A stretch of 64,000 bases of DNA. Origin: Anticarsia gemmatalis. Its lineage: Eukaryota; Arthropoda; Insecta; Lepidoptera; Erebidae. Of the stretch, positions 25,655 through 38,930 are shown in pieces. Location: assembly GCF_050436995.1 (NCBI RefSeq), contig NC_134754.1, forward strand, positions 8,983,001 through 9,047,000. Reading direction: 5' to 3'. Each line of letters opens with the position of its first letter. The stretch's first letter is position 1. The position numbers and the translations under genes are program-made. The notes below the pieces were generated by a model. That model was not told where the DNA came from, ran no database searches, and was given only the letters and a program-made list of their open reading frames with translations.

Positions 25655-25930
25655 TCAGGCGAAGTGGGGAGATCAAGGACGGTGTCTGCCAAACATGGGG
25701 AGGGTTTCCCCGGGAGACGGGGGTGCGAGGGGCGCCGGGCGCCGGGTGGCACGGGAGGTGATCTGGCGAGCGGGGCGCGGTATGTTTTGATGCTCGCCGC
25801 CCGCTTTATTGATTTTCCGCGCCCGTCCGCCCGCCTCCCCTTTATTATATACATATTCTGAGCCAGGTGGTGGATGGTGGTATTGCCGAGTGTCGTGCTA
25901 TTTTCGGTTAGCCCGGCCGCCTCGCACCCG
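25655..25930. promoter_or_regulatory. GC/CpG-rich island within the 10 kb intron
   Basis: This stretch is dense in G and C (for example GGGGCGCCGGGCGCCGGG) inside DNA that is otherwise about two-thirds A+T. The open frames on both strands carry no domain, so coding is unlikely. A CpG-rich patch within a long intron suggests an enhancer or an internal promoter, but no TATA box, initiator or downstream exon could be tied to it. Confidence 0.3.
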
Positions 25931-26804
25931 TGGAAACATTATGATTGATCGGCCGCTACTCCGCAAAAGCCAATCTCTTTTTTGTTTTGCAATTTCACAA
26001 CATAGTTACCTCCCGATGAATCCGGTGCGTCTCCAATTAAGATTTGAAGGTCGCTTGTTACTTGTTAGTGAAATGCTTTCCCAATTTATTTTACTTTAGA
26101 GGGTTTCATTAAAAATTACAAGCTCCTTTGAAGATTAGATTTCGTTTATTGTTTTCATAAGATAATTCGCATACGAAAAGCGTGTTTAGGGTGAATGTTT
26201 CTTAGATAAACAATTAGGTACAAGTATTTCAACAAAGATGTCGTTGCCTTCGTGATTTGCGAAAGTAATTTATTTTGTGTAGCGTACAACACACAAAAGC
26301 TTCAGTGCTTCTAAGTAGAATATTATTACGAAAAGGGATGTTCATTAATGTTAAATTTCCTTTCATCGCCAACGAACCGTGCTCCCGATCTTTAGTTATT
26401 TTTTCTTTCCTTTGACATTTTGCTTAATATAAAATTTAATTTAATTGAGAATGAGTGCCATCTCCTATTTTAGGAACTTTCATTTATATTAATTAAGTGA
26501 GAGAACATTTTTCAGTACTCGGTTTACGAAGACACATAGTAGATGACTTAGTCAGAGTACCTACATTATTATAACAAATTGTTGTCACAAACGAAAAAGT
26601 TTCGCACTTTGGTCGGAGTTTCACGTTCGTGTAAGATATTATGAAGGAGTTTTAACTAGACTAGATGTAATCTACGGTATCCGAGATAAAGAAGTTGTTT
26701 GCTCTGTTTTATTACTTGAACGAGTCGAGAACAATGGGTGTTACGTAACTGGTTATTGGCAAAACGACAGAGGGTGACCGCTGATATCGTTTTATATAGC
26801 TTTA

Positions 26805-26847
26805 GCATAATTCTAATAAATTGTAGTACAATTTATTAGAATTATGC
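26805..26847. repeat. 43 bp near-perfect palindrome
   Basis: Two exact 21 bp arms, GCATAATTCTAATAAATTGTA and its reverse complement's partner, surround a single G at 26826. No flanking direct duplication is evident. It is the second loop-free palindrome in the same intron. Confidence 0.92.
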
Positions 26848-29800
26848 GTTACACGTTAAAATGTCTTACCACAAATATATTTTGTTTCTTGAAAATAAAA
26901 TGATATTCAGTTTATTATTTCAGTGTTTATTTTTGGTAAACTATACTTCTATCTTCTTTATTACAGTGGTATAATAAATAAAAATAATACGGTAATAACT
27001 TTTAATTACACAGGTGCAGGAACAATTATAAATATTTTATTGCTCAACTGTACAATCGCACTGTTATTTAATGACTATAATTAAATTACCAAAACTGGGA
27101 GTTAAGTATTTATAATTAAAAAACTCAATTAGCTAACCGGCAATGAAAGTTTATCGCGAGTTTCTTAACTTTGTCGTCGTCAGCATGCACGCAACCCAAC
27201 TCTGAAACTGTTCGCCGCAAAATTTAAACGAGTAAAGTTTGTTTCAGTTAGCTTACTCAACTGTCCGGTCCCACCCACCCTTGTGGGGAGCTCAACGAGT
27301 GGCCGGGGGGTTATAGCTGATATAGACGTGTGTCTAACACGAGACAATGTTACTTTGATCGTACTCCTATTTTATGAAGGACATCAATAGCTAAGTAGAG
27401 CCCGTTTCTTTGTACTAATTCTATTCAGAGCATGTCGAGATGTTTAGGGTTGTTTTTGTTCTATCTACGTTGTTATTTGCGTTTAATATTGAATTCTCAG
27501 AATAATGTTGAGATATTCGAAGCCTTTGTTAATAAAGTAAATAATCTCTAATATTAAATTCGTAACTAAAGATAGTTGTATTATAAATACGATTGGTTTA
27601 AGGAAAACTTAGATCAAGCAATCTCGATTAATTCACTGAAAATACATTCTCCGATTTTTATTTTCGCAAAATTGCCTCTACTTAATAACATGTATTTATT
27701 TATAAACATACACTAAGTACACATACATTACACACACACATTTTCGTTAAATGATAATTTAAACTCTTGTACAAATCGCATCTGCTTATTCCGAATGCAA
27801 TCGCTTTGATCACCCACTTGCTAGTTATACAGTGTACCAATCTATTTGAACTATTGACTCTTTAAAAGAAGAAAGCGAACTTTTATGAACAGTCCCACCT
27901 ACACACTTTCAGCACTGAAAAGGCGAAATGCTGTTCTTAAAATACCATCGCGATAAGAATTCTCACGATTTCTTTAAGTTTGCAATCCCACGGTCTGTCA
28001 AACTTTTAATAGACTTATACAAATGACTGTTAATAGAATTGAATCATGTTTACTTTAAAGACATAAGACATTTCTTTAAGTAATTGGTGCTCAAAGAAAC
28101 AAAACAATAGCATCTCATGTCGTTGTTGTCCAAAAACAATAAATAATTCTTGTTATTATTCCTATGTAGGTATGTAACAGAGAAGTGCATACGAAAGCTC
28201 GAACTACGTTCTGTTTGCATTCTCGTCGGTAGAGGGAGCCACGCAGACGTTTCATCTCGCTTGATGGATTCAGCATGAGTGCATTGTCTAGGGAACTAAA
28301 GCGTTTCGTTTATGACCGCTTCGGGTACTTTTAGAGTTCGCAATAAAGCCGTTTGTATATACACATGTACCTATATTTTTTGTCGTACGTTTATTTTCAG
28401 CCACGTATATTAAACTTTTTCTATATTTGTTTGCGTTGTTGCCTTTGTTCGCTGTTCACCTTATAGCTTTTTTAAACCGTTCTGCGTTTGTGCTTTCGAA
28501 TAGCTAGTCTTCAATTTCAATACATAATGTTCGGTATCCACTTACGTATCTAACAGAGGATGGTATCTGAGATCGTTAGTCGCTGAATTATAGGCGGTTA
28601 GAATTCCCCGTCTGTTATATGATCTTAACATGTTAGCTAGATGTTACTAGATAACGTAGGGACGTTAACAATCTGATAATAATTGCACGTAAGTCCCGTT
28701 CAAGTGCTTTAAGGACATATTTATGTGCTTATCTAACATCTACATACATGTACAAGATAGTATAATAATATGTGTATTCGCACTTTTCGCAGGGATATTT
28801 AAATCAGTACAGTCATTCTGAATAATTTCTTTAAAGGTTACACTATATTAAAGCTGCTACGACGCAGAATGAGAGTAACTACACTAACGAATACAATTTT
28901 TGAACATTGCTAAGTTGATTTCATTATCGCAGCATTTCTGAATGCAAATATAATTTGAATCGTCTAAACTACTTGTTCAGTCTCGTTCTAATGACGGTAC
29001 GCTAGCTGCAGCAGCGTCTCTGTGCACACCATTGTGGTCAACAAATGACTGTCGAGTGTCGGTTAACTCGCGACAAACTACACCGAAACAGCAAGTTTGC
29101 AGTCAAGTTATTAGATACAGCTCATCTGTAAACGTAGATACTTACACTACATCTGCTGCTGTTATCAGTAGTCGTATCACGAGCGGGGAGCGAAGTCAGC
29201 CAGTGCTGGCAGGAAATTGAATGAGAGCCGCGGGAGCCGCGAATGTGTGTCAGCCGTAATGGCTTCCTGGTCCGCAACTCCACTCCGCCTCGCTCCTACA
29301 TAAGTATCGAGGAAAACTTATATAAGAAATGTTTTCCATACCGTTGGGAATTCTGATTAGACCTTCGACAGGTAAAACTTTGCCTGCCCTTGACATGTTG
29401 TTACTGTTGTAAGCTTCCATCACATCTTTGCCAAAATAAGACAAAGGCACACGCGTCAAACGTGACCTTTTGTTGTAAACTTCCACCACAAAAGCTTTTC
29501 ACACCTAAAACAAAAATAGATATGCCTAAAAATGTTCAAAAACTTAGACACCTTTGGGTTTTCTTACAAAATTCTTCTCGATTCCCAACTTTCTTTTAGA
29601 AATAGGAAAAATATACGATTGGCTATAAAATTTATTGGCATATTATAACCCAAGCTTTCGAATTTCATCAGTATTTCGTAACAAGTGACCGTCAAACAGA
29701 CTTAAAACTAGGAATATTAATATTCATCGCTTTCTCAAACAACGAGCATAATCCGTTCCCTGATCCCGGGGCCACGGGCTCGTATTAATCACGACGTAAT

Positions 29801-31602
29801 CTCACCAAATAGAGCGACCGAGCAAAATAAACAGTAATGGCTGGAGGCGACGTTGTGTAACCGCCGCTGAGTCATCGGCTCAGCCAGCGACGCTCATCAG
29901 TGCGTGACTTAACAAATACTTGTCGGTTACGATTACTACGCAGCTACGTAGCCAATTTCCACACTATTATATCGGAAAATGATTTGACCGTGAAAAAGGC
30001 TTCATTGTATTTCATCGATCCAACCTAAACGCCTTCTTCGTCTCGGATTTAAATGGTTTACCTAATACCTACAGAAACGTTTCTACTCTAACAAATTACT
30101 TTTGCAAATATTTACTCAAATCATGCTTGGCAGCTTCACCTTGACTAGTTTACGTTATAAAGGCACTAACTGTATCCTTTACATTTATAATTACACAATT
30201 GTAGGTCTATTGTCTTAGTTGTGTTTCTTGTTAAAATTCATTGTGCGCCCCACATAAATACTTTCAAGCAAGCTGTCCACACAAACGCCTGTGACCCTGA
30301 ATGGTCCAATAGCGTTAGTTAGCAAACAGGCGGATACAGTAGGTCTACATGTAGATATAACAGCCGCTTGTGGGGGGCCTGATGGGGGGAGGGGGCGGGT
30401 TCAACGCACCGGATACGTCTGTCGCCGGGCAAAGGCTTGTATGCAATACACTGAAACAGGTGTGCGTTTTATATCAATGTGTGTGTTGTAACATTGACAT
30501 AAATACTAGTGCAATCGTGTGCACGTTTAGCTCCAGCGTGTGCACACATATACGTGTACGTATACGTAAGTGTACGTCGTACGCCGCGTATAGTATACTC
30601 GTATGTATACGTCTGTGTAATCCGTGTGTGCACGGTGAATTATTACTGCACTTAACACGATATACGTGGGCAACTATACTAATGTTGATTTGTGGAGGTG
30701 TACCATAATGTGGGGCATAATGTTTACATGTGATACGAGGTCGTAAAAGCAACTATCGATGTACTGTATTAATTAATATATAAATACGGATTTATGTTCT
30801 AGTCGTCATTAGGTATATGCTGGCTGCGCGTATGTATGATGTTAATTAAACGAGTTCGCAGATACATAAATACATAAACATTATACTTAAATGAGCGTTA
30901 AATTATGTTGAAACTGTACCAGCTCAACTGGAAATTACAAATGTTTTGAATAGTTTAATATTACGTTCCCAGACTATTAGAAGCGGCAAGTTTGTATTAT
31001 TTATCCACATTAAGTAAAACAAATACCGGATACGAGTAGAGAGATTGCTTCTACAAAACTATAGCTATTTGATAGTATCATTATCTAACCAATGTCACAG
31101 GACAAACAAAGAGGGACCTTTTCCAATACAGACCCAATTGGTTTTCTCGTCTGGCGGTTGTAACAAAGGTTGGCCAGGAAATAATGGGTACGCCGGTATC
31201 CGACACAGCTCCTCTTGTTAACAATATAGAAATCTTATCCGCTTACGGACAAAAAGGTTTTTCTATTGCTTAATACCTTTGGATACTCGTGCCCATAAAA
31301 CGCGTTGATATTTGTACGAGCGAACTTTTGTGTTTCTTGGTTAAAAGGGACTTTCACTGAAATTTATTTCGATTTTTCGTGGACCTTTGAAGCTAGCTAC
31401 TTGTTTGTGAATGTTTAAAGAGAATAATTGCCATGTTTACTGTAATTGTGAACATTAAGCTGATAAACAAAGTCGCTCAAGGTTATTCAGCGTAACGTGA
31501 GTCTTTTGGGATCAGCATACTTATTTTGTTGTCACTGCTTAGGTCGAAGAAATGTTTGAAGCCCGTTCGAGTATTTGTAACTAATCTGCTATCGTCTTAC
31601 AG

Positions 31603-31824
31603 GAATGGGACGCTCGTCTCGCAGGCTCGGAAGCCGGGCTGGAGGCTTCCATCATCTCGGCTTTGTCCTCCGAGGCCGCGGAATGGCGGACCATCCAGGA
31701 CGGTCAGCGTATCCTGACCACCACACCTTCAGTCCTCGGTGGCTGTCGAGCTCAAGTGTACAGGTCTGCTGGAGCCACCCAGTGGTACACCGCTGTCATC
31801 GTTGGAGTCAACGAACATACAGGG
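31603..31824 (+). CDS. Kdm3: Kdm3 exon C: start of second Tudor-like segment
   Basis: This exon of 74 codons in phase 0 lies between acceptor CGTCTTACAG and donor GGG|GTGGGT. It begins EWDARLAGSEAGLEASIISA and contains AEWRTIQDGQRIL followed by GCRAQVYRSAGATQWYTAVI and VGVNEHTG. The order (helical spacer, then V..Y....QW..A.V..... T..L.V) fits the second Tudor-like region of KDM3 proteins, where the family has K.Y....TQWF.A.V. The exon is markedly GC-rich against its introns. The donor GTGGGT is weaker than GTAAGT but gives the right phase and a family-consistent join to the next exon (NEHTG-ELTVTDD). Confidence 0.88.
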
Positions 31825-34800
31825 GTGGGTACAAACAATAATTTTCAGATCATTTTAAATTATTTTGTTTTAGTCAAGACTTTGACTGACTGATTAGCGA
31901 TCATTATTAGGTAAAGTAGGATTATAAATCACTTAGATGTTAGAACCTTTCTTTAAGCGCATGTCATTTGTGCTACAGTATCGTGTGATTTTTCTCGATT
32001 GTAAAAGCATTTATTGTTAACTTTATTCCTATATTCCGAGAACATTGTTGTTCCGTGAGATACGGTGCTACAAGATTCTCTTTAACAAACCTATTGTAAA
32101 TTTCACACCGGCTTACCTAAGTGGCGTTTTAGTACGAAACTGTAGCATTCCTATGCAGATGCTTCCAACAAACTGTGTTGTACACGGTTAGAACCGCTCC
32201 CTGACCAATTATAGGCTCTTAGATGTTAACTTTAAGAGGAATGCGCGGCTAAGACATGTAATATCCCTTACAGTAAATTGTGTAACAAGCTTCCGCAATC
32301 TAACAGTTTATTGTAAATGAAAAGACGTTATTTATCAAGAACATAGATTAACTTTAACGGCAATGGTGTTAAAATAGAATTAAGGCTTATAGCCTCCCAG
32401 ACAGATTTAGTACCTAAACGGTAACTACCTAAAATAACGGTAAACACCTTGGCTATAGCTGTAATTGTAAAGTTTTGATAGGATTGCCTGCTTTATAGGT
32501 ACTCGCACGCGTAAGTCGGTAGCAACATTGACTTTACCTCACTTAAATAAAATATATAGTTATTGCTATTGTACAAGGAATCGCAATTTCCTTTCAAGCT
32601 TTTACTAGGAGTAACAATAAAATAACTTGAGTGATGTCGGAAAAATACAATATAACGTTATGAATTTATCAGAAATATTTTTACTGTAGCTCGAGAGGTT
32701 TCCTATAACCAAGAATAACAACTGTAACAGGTTATCGACAGGTCTCGTGTAGCGTTTTCTTTATCCATATTCCAATTATTAAACGAAACCAATTCGGATT
32801 TCCAATAAAGTTTCGTGATTGTGGTGTCGAAATCGATTCCACGTATCGATACAGAAATATATTATTATATTCTCTTCTCTTCACTGGAAACAAGTTCTAT
32901 TAAAACGGTATAATTATAGACGAAGGAAAGAAGAGATTTCGTATTAATTTCCTCTGAAGAGCCATTCGAAATTATCGTTCGAACAGGATATTAAACAAGC
33001 CCCATTTAGATAACATGTATTGCGAGTTTTGTTATCACTTCGTTATTGGCTAATAATAAAGTCAGAACATTTCAAATAATTTAGTGCAGGTGAGCAAGTT
33101 AACTGTAGATGAAATTCTACAAGATAATTTCGAAGCGGGAAGTTCTGGATGGAACCAGTTTGGTTTATTGAACGCGATGGCATCCGACAACGAGGTTCGA
33201 TTTATAAGGGCGCTTGTAAGTAACCGAACAACCTGTATACGGCGTTCGTTACTCGATCAACACATGGAAACCTGTTACCATAAACGCGTATGGAATCCAG
33301 AACTTTCCACATGCTACCAATTATAAGGAGTTAGTAAAACAGCGCTCTCAATTTATGTCGACAGCGTCCATATGAGGCAGCTGATGAAGATTTAATTGAA
33401 TTTTGTGATGGATGTTGTCACGCGGAGACAAGTACTGTCGATTGATTGCGGTCCATTAAAAACTCTTTACACTACGTTTTCATTTAAAACGAAATGTGTT
33501 TTTAATTATATGTTATGCAATACGGATATAGATCTGTTAGGTTCGTATCTATGGGGAAATACTTAGCTCGTTACTTGATATTGTAAGTTACTTGCTAACG
33601 GATTGGATGGATATTAATAATAATGTATTAATGTAATGACCTGTGTAGTACTATTTGTAGACGTAACGACAAGATATTATACTTCATCATAATGTACCTC
33701 CAGCAAAAAAAGGAAAATTTATAAAGTCTTATATAAATTAATGTTTTCATTGAAAGTTGGGCCTAGTAGACTAATACAAGGTTACTTTTTTGTCGACTGC
33801 CAGTGGTCTTAGGCGTAGAACTAACACGTGTAAGATGTAATTGAATAGTATTCTCTACTGACATGTTAAAGTAACACCTTTAGATCTTTCAAGTATTTTG
33901 AACAAACTCAGTTCTAGTTGACTTCGCACCGCAAATTCGATAACTATACTAACTTTCAAGGTATATCTTATTTGAGTATCGTTTATCTATAGATATACCA
34001 AATCACTCTTCCATTTATGATATTAGTAAACAATAACCCACGCCCGTCAACATATATACGCTACATGAGTGTATATGACAGTACCATCGGTGTATTGTAA
34101 AGCTCCCTATGCTAGCTTGGGGCGAAATTCCCCTAAAATGGGGTTACTTAACCAAAACGTATAGAGCTTTTTGGGATTATTTAGGTTAATTCCACTTACA
34201 CTCAATGTGTGTAGATTAACTCTCTTATTCATAAACACACTATAAACCTATTTTAGTTAAAACAACCTATTTTAGTTATAAACCTATTTTAGTTTAGTTA
34301 AAACTACTACAATATGTTTTCTCTTTTTCATTTCGCTAAGGAGTGAAAGAAACAAAACTCTCTAAAAGCCTTCATAACTTCGTATATTTTTATGAATAGG
34401 AGGGTAAGACATTTAGAAGTTTAAATATTTCTTAGAAATAAACAATAGTATCTTTTCATAGTATTAGTTAGATAATTATAAATTCTATGCACAGTAGGTA
34501 GGTAGTTGATACGCTTAAGTACAAACATTGTTTACTGATCAAGGCCGGCTTGATATTAAACAGCGCAACTTGTTAGCCTTATATAACAAACAATGTATTA
34601 GTTAGCATTCTATATACGTGTGCTAATGGTGGTTATGTATTAATTACCTTGCTGATATGGTTTTTCCATAGAAAATACTTTACATACATTTAAATAGCTG
34701 TGGTAATATTCTAAAATCTCTTTTTTCATACCATTATGTAATAAATATGAAGTTATTTTTACGATGTTGATTTATCGTTTCTTTGGCTTCTAACTTTTGC

Positions 34801-37582
34801 CTTTGTCATAATAAATGCTTGAAAAGTTCATTTTAATCCAGTCAATATGTAAGCATAAAGAGCATTCACAAACTAAAAAATATCTGTTATTTGAAGCAGT
34901 ATTTCTTTAATCGACTAGTTAACAATGATTACATAACAACCAGCCATATTTGTTATGCAAACAAGCGATTAATCGCGGAAATCTGCGTATTTCTCAAAGC
35001 GGTTGAAACTTATAAAAACTATAGTCAGTTTCTTTACTATTTTTATAACGAACTTGTTGGTCATAATTAAGTTATAGGGGGAAGTTGTAACCGACTGTGC
35101 GTGTTCTGTCTTGACGCTTATTACGTTATAGTGTACAATCATTTCCTTTCATTATTTCCACGTAACATCGGTTCGTTGCGCAGTAGTTATTAATCTCAAT
35201 TCCCGTAAAATCAGTTTTCGAGAGTAATCTATCACATGTTCTAGGTATTTATAATGTTAAACAGAACGGTATCAATAATACGGCGCGGTGAGTGGGCTGG
35301 CAGCCGCCCCTTACCTCCCGATCCACCCCTTCGCTAACTTCTCTAAACAAACTTTGTTGTTTTGCGTTATTGAAACACTTTATTGTTTTTCTTTCATCTC
35401 CTCTCCTTTGAGGACGGGGGATGTCGAAGTTCCTTGTGTTGTACGTAACCAAACGGAACATTTATGTTAGGATTGCTTGTTAAGTTTCTTGTTGATTGTT
35501 GTTCCACAATATTTAATGTTGCGAGTTTGTAGGTACAAACTTTACAAACCTATTATTTTACGTGTAGGTGTAACTTATTCTAGCTGTATTATTAATTAAA
35601 TCTAAGTATAGCAACTCTATAATTATAAATTATCATTGTAAACAATCTCTTCAAGATGTGATAACAAAGCAACCAAAATTATTAAAGAACATTGTCTTCT
35701 CTTTAATGGGCTATCATTAAAACGTTTATAAGTATGTCAATGAGCCTCTGGCGACGCGGCAGTCGGCAGCAACAGTATATCATAATATTTATTACATTCT
35801 AAGCTTCAAAAGGCCTGCGGATTAATATTATTTACCGTTAATCCAGACTGAAATATGTGTCCGACTTTGAGAGGTCATAATAAATTGTATTACGAACAAA
35901 AAACATACACAAAGATATTTCTTTATTCTCGTTTGAAAGCAAGAAATAACTTTTGCCTAATTGAATGTTCACGATGTTAAAATATATTTTACGTTGAATT
36001 TATTATTCAAGATTAATCTAACTTTGTCAGATACAGCATTGTCTGCCTAAAAATAAAGCTGAGCGAGGGCACTCAGCGAGATAAAGTTAAGCAGTCAAAT
36101 AAAGTGTACGACTTTAAGTTGTCCTTGCTTCACGCTGGGTAACACTGGGTAACACTGGGTAGGTGATTGCGAACTGGCAACTACAATTATTACAATAACT
36201 CATCAAACTCTTCACAGAGTCGCTGTCAGAGTTTCGGAGTACTTAAATCTATCTCGAACTTTGCTAAGTAATTACAGTTAAAAAGTTGAGACGTTAAACA
36301 AATTTATACTGCGAATTAGCGAGTGGAAAACTTGGCGAGGCTCGTATTACTGGCGTCCGAGACGTCGAAGTTTTGAGTAACCCCCTCATTCGCCCCCTTT
36401 CCTGGTTTCCCAAGTAACTTTCTTAAAGTTTCTCTTTGTTTCTCACAAGTTTGTGTTCAACTTCGTCTGTAGCCGTCGACATGTTTATCGGCTACTCCAT
36501 TTGTTTATTTTATTGATAGTTTTGATGACCGTGTGAGTTTTCTTTTACGTGTTTTTTCCATGAATAACTTTGTGATTTATGTTGTTTATTTACGATTTCT
36601 TTTATTATGTAAACTTGCGCGGAGTATTTGTGACTTTGCATGATGCAGACTATTACTAACTTTTTCTAATCTATTGTCATGCAAAGTAATTTTCCATACA
36701 CTCTACGTAAATACAAAAATACGCAAATTGAGTTTTTGTACGAAATACCCTATTATCTCGTGTAAATAGGAAGAGCAAACATTTAGCCGTTATGTAGCAG
36801 TAATTAGTGTTAGTTAGTATTACTTACTGTAAGATATTTTAATACCGAGAACTATTTGTATACTTGTTATAATGTAAGTACCGGATCATATTACATAAAC
36901 TACTGCTACGTATACAGCCATATTGTGTAAGTTCTAGATACATTTTGAGTTTCCACGAAACCCTCGATAGGTGTGTTAACAAGCGTGTTCAAGGTTATAT
37001 TCGCTAGCACCTGTACCCGACCGATGAAAGCGACATAAAACAGAAACGTATTTGTTTACGCCACGCCACCGCACCGCCTCACTCACGCGTGAGAAACTTT
37101 AGATGGGAATTTAGGGAATCTTGTTTGCTTACGAATATAAAACACCTGCCAAACTCCATGTTTTACTTTCAAAGGGATCCATTATTCTTGTCCGCCATCC
37201 TTGTTTGTGATGGAATTTATTTATAGTAATCAAACACTGAATATTTATGAGCCCGTTTCGCTATTCCCCGCTATTATTGATTTCCAAGTAGTTTACACAA
37301 TCTAATTTAAAATAGAATCAACAGAGTCAACGCCTACTTGATAACATTTAATTTAGTTCCAGTTTATTTAACTAGATGGCGTTAGTAGTACTTTGATGAA
37401 TAATCCCACGGTCAAACCGGAGGCGGAGACGTGAAGAACTATAATCTAACGGAATCAAACCATCTTTGGTGATTATATTACCATATCAGGTTCTATCGCA
37501 ATTACTGATCCTGTTATTAATAGGCATTGATGAGAAAACGTTATTATTACTCTTATCCTATAAATTTGCATTTTGTTCTCAG
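31825..37582 (+). other. Kdm3: Kdm3 intron (5.76 kb)
   Basis: This intron is AT-rich, with one possible in-frame cassette exon at 33090-33215 (listed separately). It also has a short direct repeat of AACCTATTTTAGTT words (about 34245-34310), a short GGGTAACACT repeat (about 36137-36160) and one CTAGATGGCGTTA site (37372-37384). Confidence 0.85.
33090..33215 (+). CDS. Possible cassette exon of 42 codons (unrecognised)
   Basis: This open segment is bordered by TTTAGTGCAG at the left and GTAAGT at the right. It is 126 bp long, phase 0 at both ends, and sits in a phase-0 intron, so inclusion would add 42 residues without shifting the Kdm3 frame. The peptide starts VSKLTVDEILQDNF and ends NEVRFIRAL, with balanced, protein-like composition. 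Against it, the pyrimidine tract is poor, I recognise no family, and the KDM3 family usually joins the flanking exons directly. It could be a chance open frame or an insect-specific alternative exon. Confidence 0.25.
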
Positions 37583-37667
37583 GAGTTGACTGTGACCGAT
37601 GATACAGTTTTGGAGGAACATAGTGAAGATCCTTCACTCGTGCAGATGAGACTTCTAGGCGATGGAG
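37583..37667 (+). CDS. Kdm3: Kdm3 exon D: end of second Tudor-like segment
   Basis: This exon of 85 bp starts in phase 0 and ends after the first base of a codon. Acceptor is TTTTGTTCTCAG, donor G|GTAAAT. The peptide is ELTVTDDTVLEEHSEDPSLV followed by QMRLLGDG. It closely follows the family pattern T.TV..D.VLEPQ.VDPSLVQ...LDD that ends the second Tudor-like region. The leftover base joins TG of the next exon to make Val. Confidence 0.92.
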
Positions 37668-38930
37668 GTAAATATTCAACAGTATTGTTACTTTAGAAAG
37701 AACACCGAATTTCGCATGAAGTTGAGTAACATAAATTTCGACGAATGTGTACAGTATAAATCGTAGGTAATAACCACACGAATCCATATTGAACAATTAC
37801 TGAGAAATTCCTGGTAGAATTCTGATTAACAGGGCCCACTATGTTAATTACTAAAAGCGATTTAATGTACAACAAAACCGTTGTTCCGCTTTGTCGCATC
37901 ACACGCATTACTCTGAATAGCGATTAAAAGGATCATCATGATTGATTACGATAACATTTATGTGGGTACATGGAAACAATGGGTCCGGTTACATAACGTG
38001 TTCGCTGCACTGAACAATCTTCGGCCATCTGTAGAACAATAGAGTCGTTTCACCACGCATTATGTGTCTCATGTATTTTTAAATAGATATCATACTGTAA
38101 GGTCGTAGTTTTTACTATAAACGTTTCCTGTATACAAATGTGACGTCATCATGTCTAATTTTCACTTTAGATTAGTATTATTAATTGTTAATTACCGGGA
38201 TTTATAGAGCTTATAAATAGTCTTCAAGGAAAATAATGTTTGTCTTCTGTTATGTACACGTACTGTGACTAAGCAGTAACTCAATTTAGATCGTGTTATT
38301 TCGAAATTAAATTAGTCTACCCACTTAATTAATTCTGAAATATATAAAGTACACATCAAAGATTCTATAGTTATAAGCATCTAAATAACTGTGAAAGCAA
38401 AAAACTTTTGTAAAAAGATCCTTTATTTTGATAGCAGCCGACAGACTAATAACAGTGCATTATAATATTGTGTAACCGTGTGTACGAGTCCATATACCCG
38501 CAATGAGAACATAGGATGGGTGTTGCAAGTACTTTTACATGCATAATTGGATTGAAACCTTAGTAATTGACGTTGCAATATGCTACAGGAAAAATACATG
38601 CTTACAACACGACGGTAATGTAATGGCTAATAACATCGGACATACCCGCATACCTGTTATGCATATTATGTTTCCATCAATATTTACAGTAGAGTTAAGA
38701 ACTGTAGCCAGTAAATGCGCCACTCTACCATGTCATTATTTATACCTACTATTTGAAATTATCATCGGTGTTTACAACTTCACTTGTTTTTATAAGTTAA
38801 ATACTTTCACAGTTATTACGTCATTATTAGTTATCAAGTTTAATTATGTATGTGCTTGTAAAAGCTGTATTATGTTCTAATTGAAATGTAATCTTAAAGA
38901 TCCCTTGTTGAATTTATAATGTTTTTCCAG
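37668..38930 (+). other. Kdm3: Kdm3 intron (1.26 kb)
   Basis: This phase-1 intron runs from GTAAAT to an acceptor in GTTTTTCCAG. It is AT-rich. A 113-codon open frame at 38539-38880 lies inside; it is Cys/Ile/Phe-rich without a recognisable domain and is taken as chance. Confidence 0.88.

Larger units (their letters stand above)
21253..31602 (+). other. Kdm3: Kdm3 intron (10.35 kb)
   Basis: This long intron has no recognised exon. From left to right it holds a 44 bp perfect palindrome with an adjacent recursive-splice-like site (22207-22266), a 130 bp repeat array (23461-23910), a GC-rich island (25655-25930), a second perfect palindrome (26805-26847), a CncC/AP-1-type site (29866-29874) and an alternating purine-pyrimidine run (30536-30568). 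Open frames in the GC island at 25531-25861 are overlapping shadows on both strands and lack any domain. Confidence 0.85.

Noticed and set aside
25531..25861. Overlapping GC-rich frames on both strands (107 and 80 codons)
   Set aside because: Low stop-codon density comes from GC content; the peptides are Arg/Pro/Gly-rich without a domain and no splice partners were found.
31526..31893. Three overlapping open frames in different phases
   Set aside because: Only the phase matching EWDAR...NEHTG fits the splice sites and KDM3 family; the others are shadows.
38539..38880. 113-codon frame inside a Kdm3 intron
   Set aside because: No recognisable domain, no splice signals in frame, and it lies within a short intron confirmed by the flanking exons.
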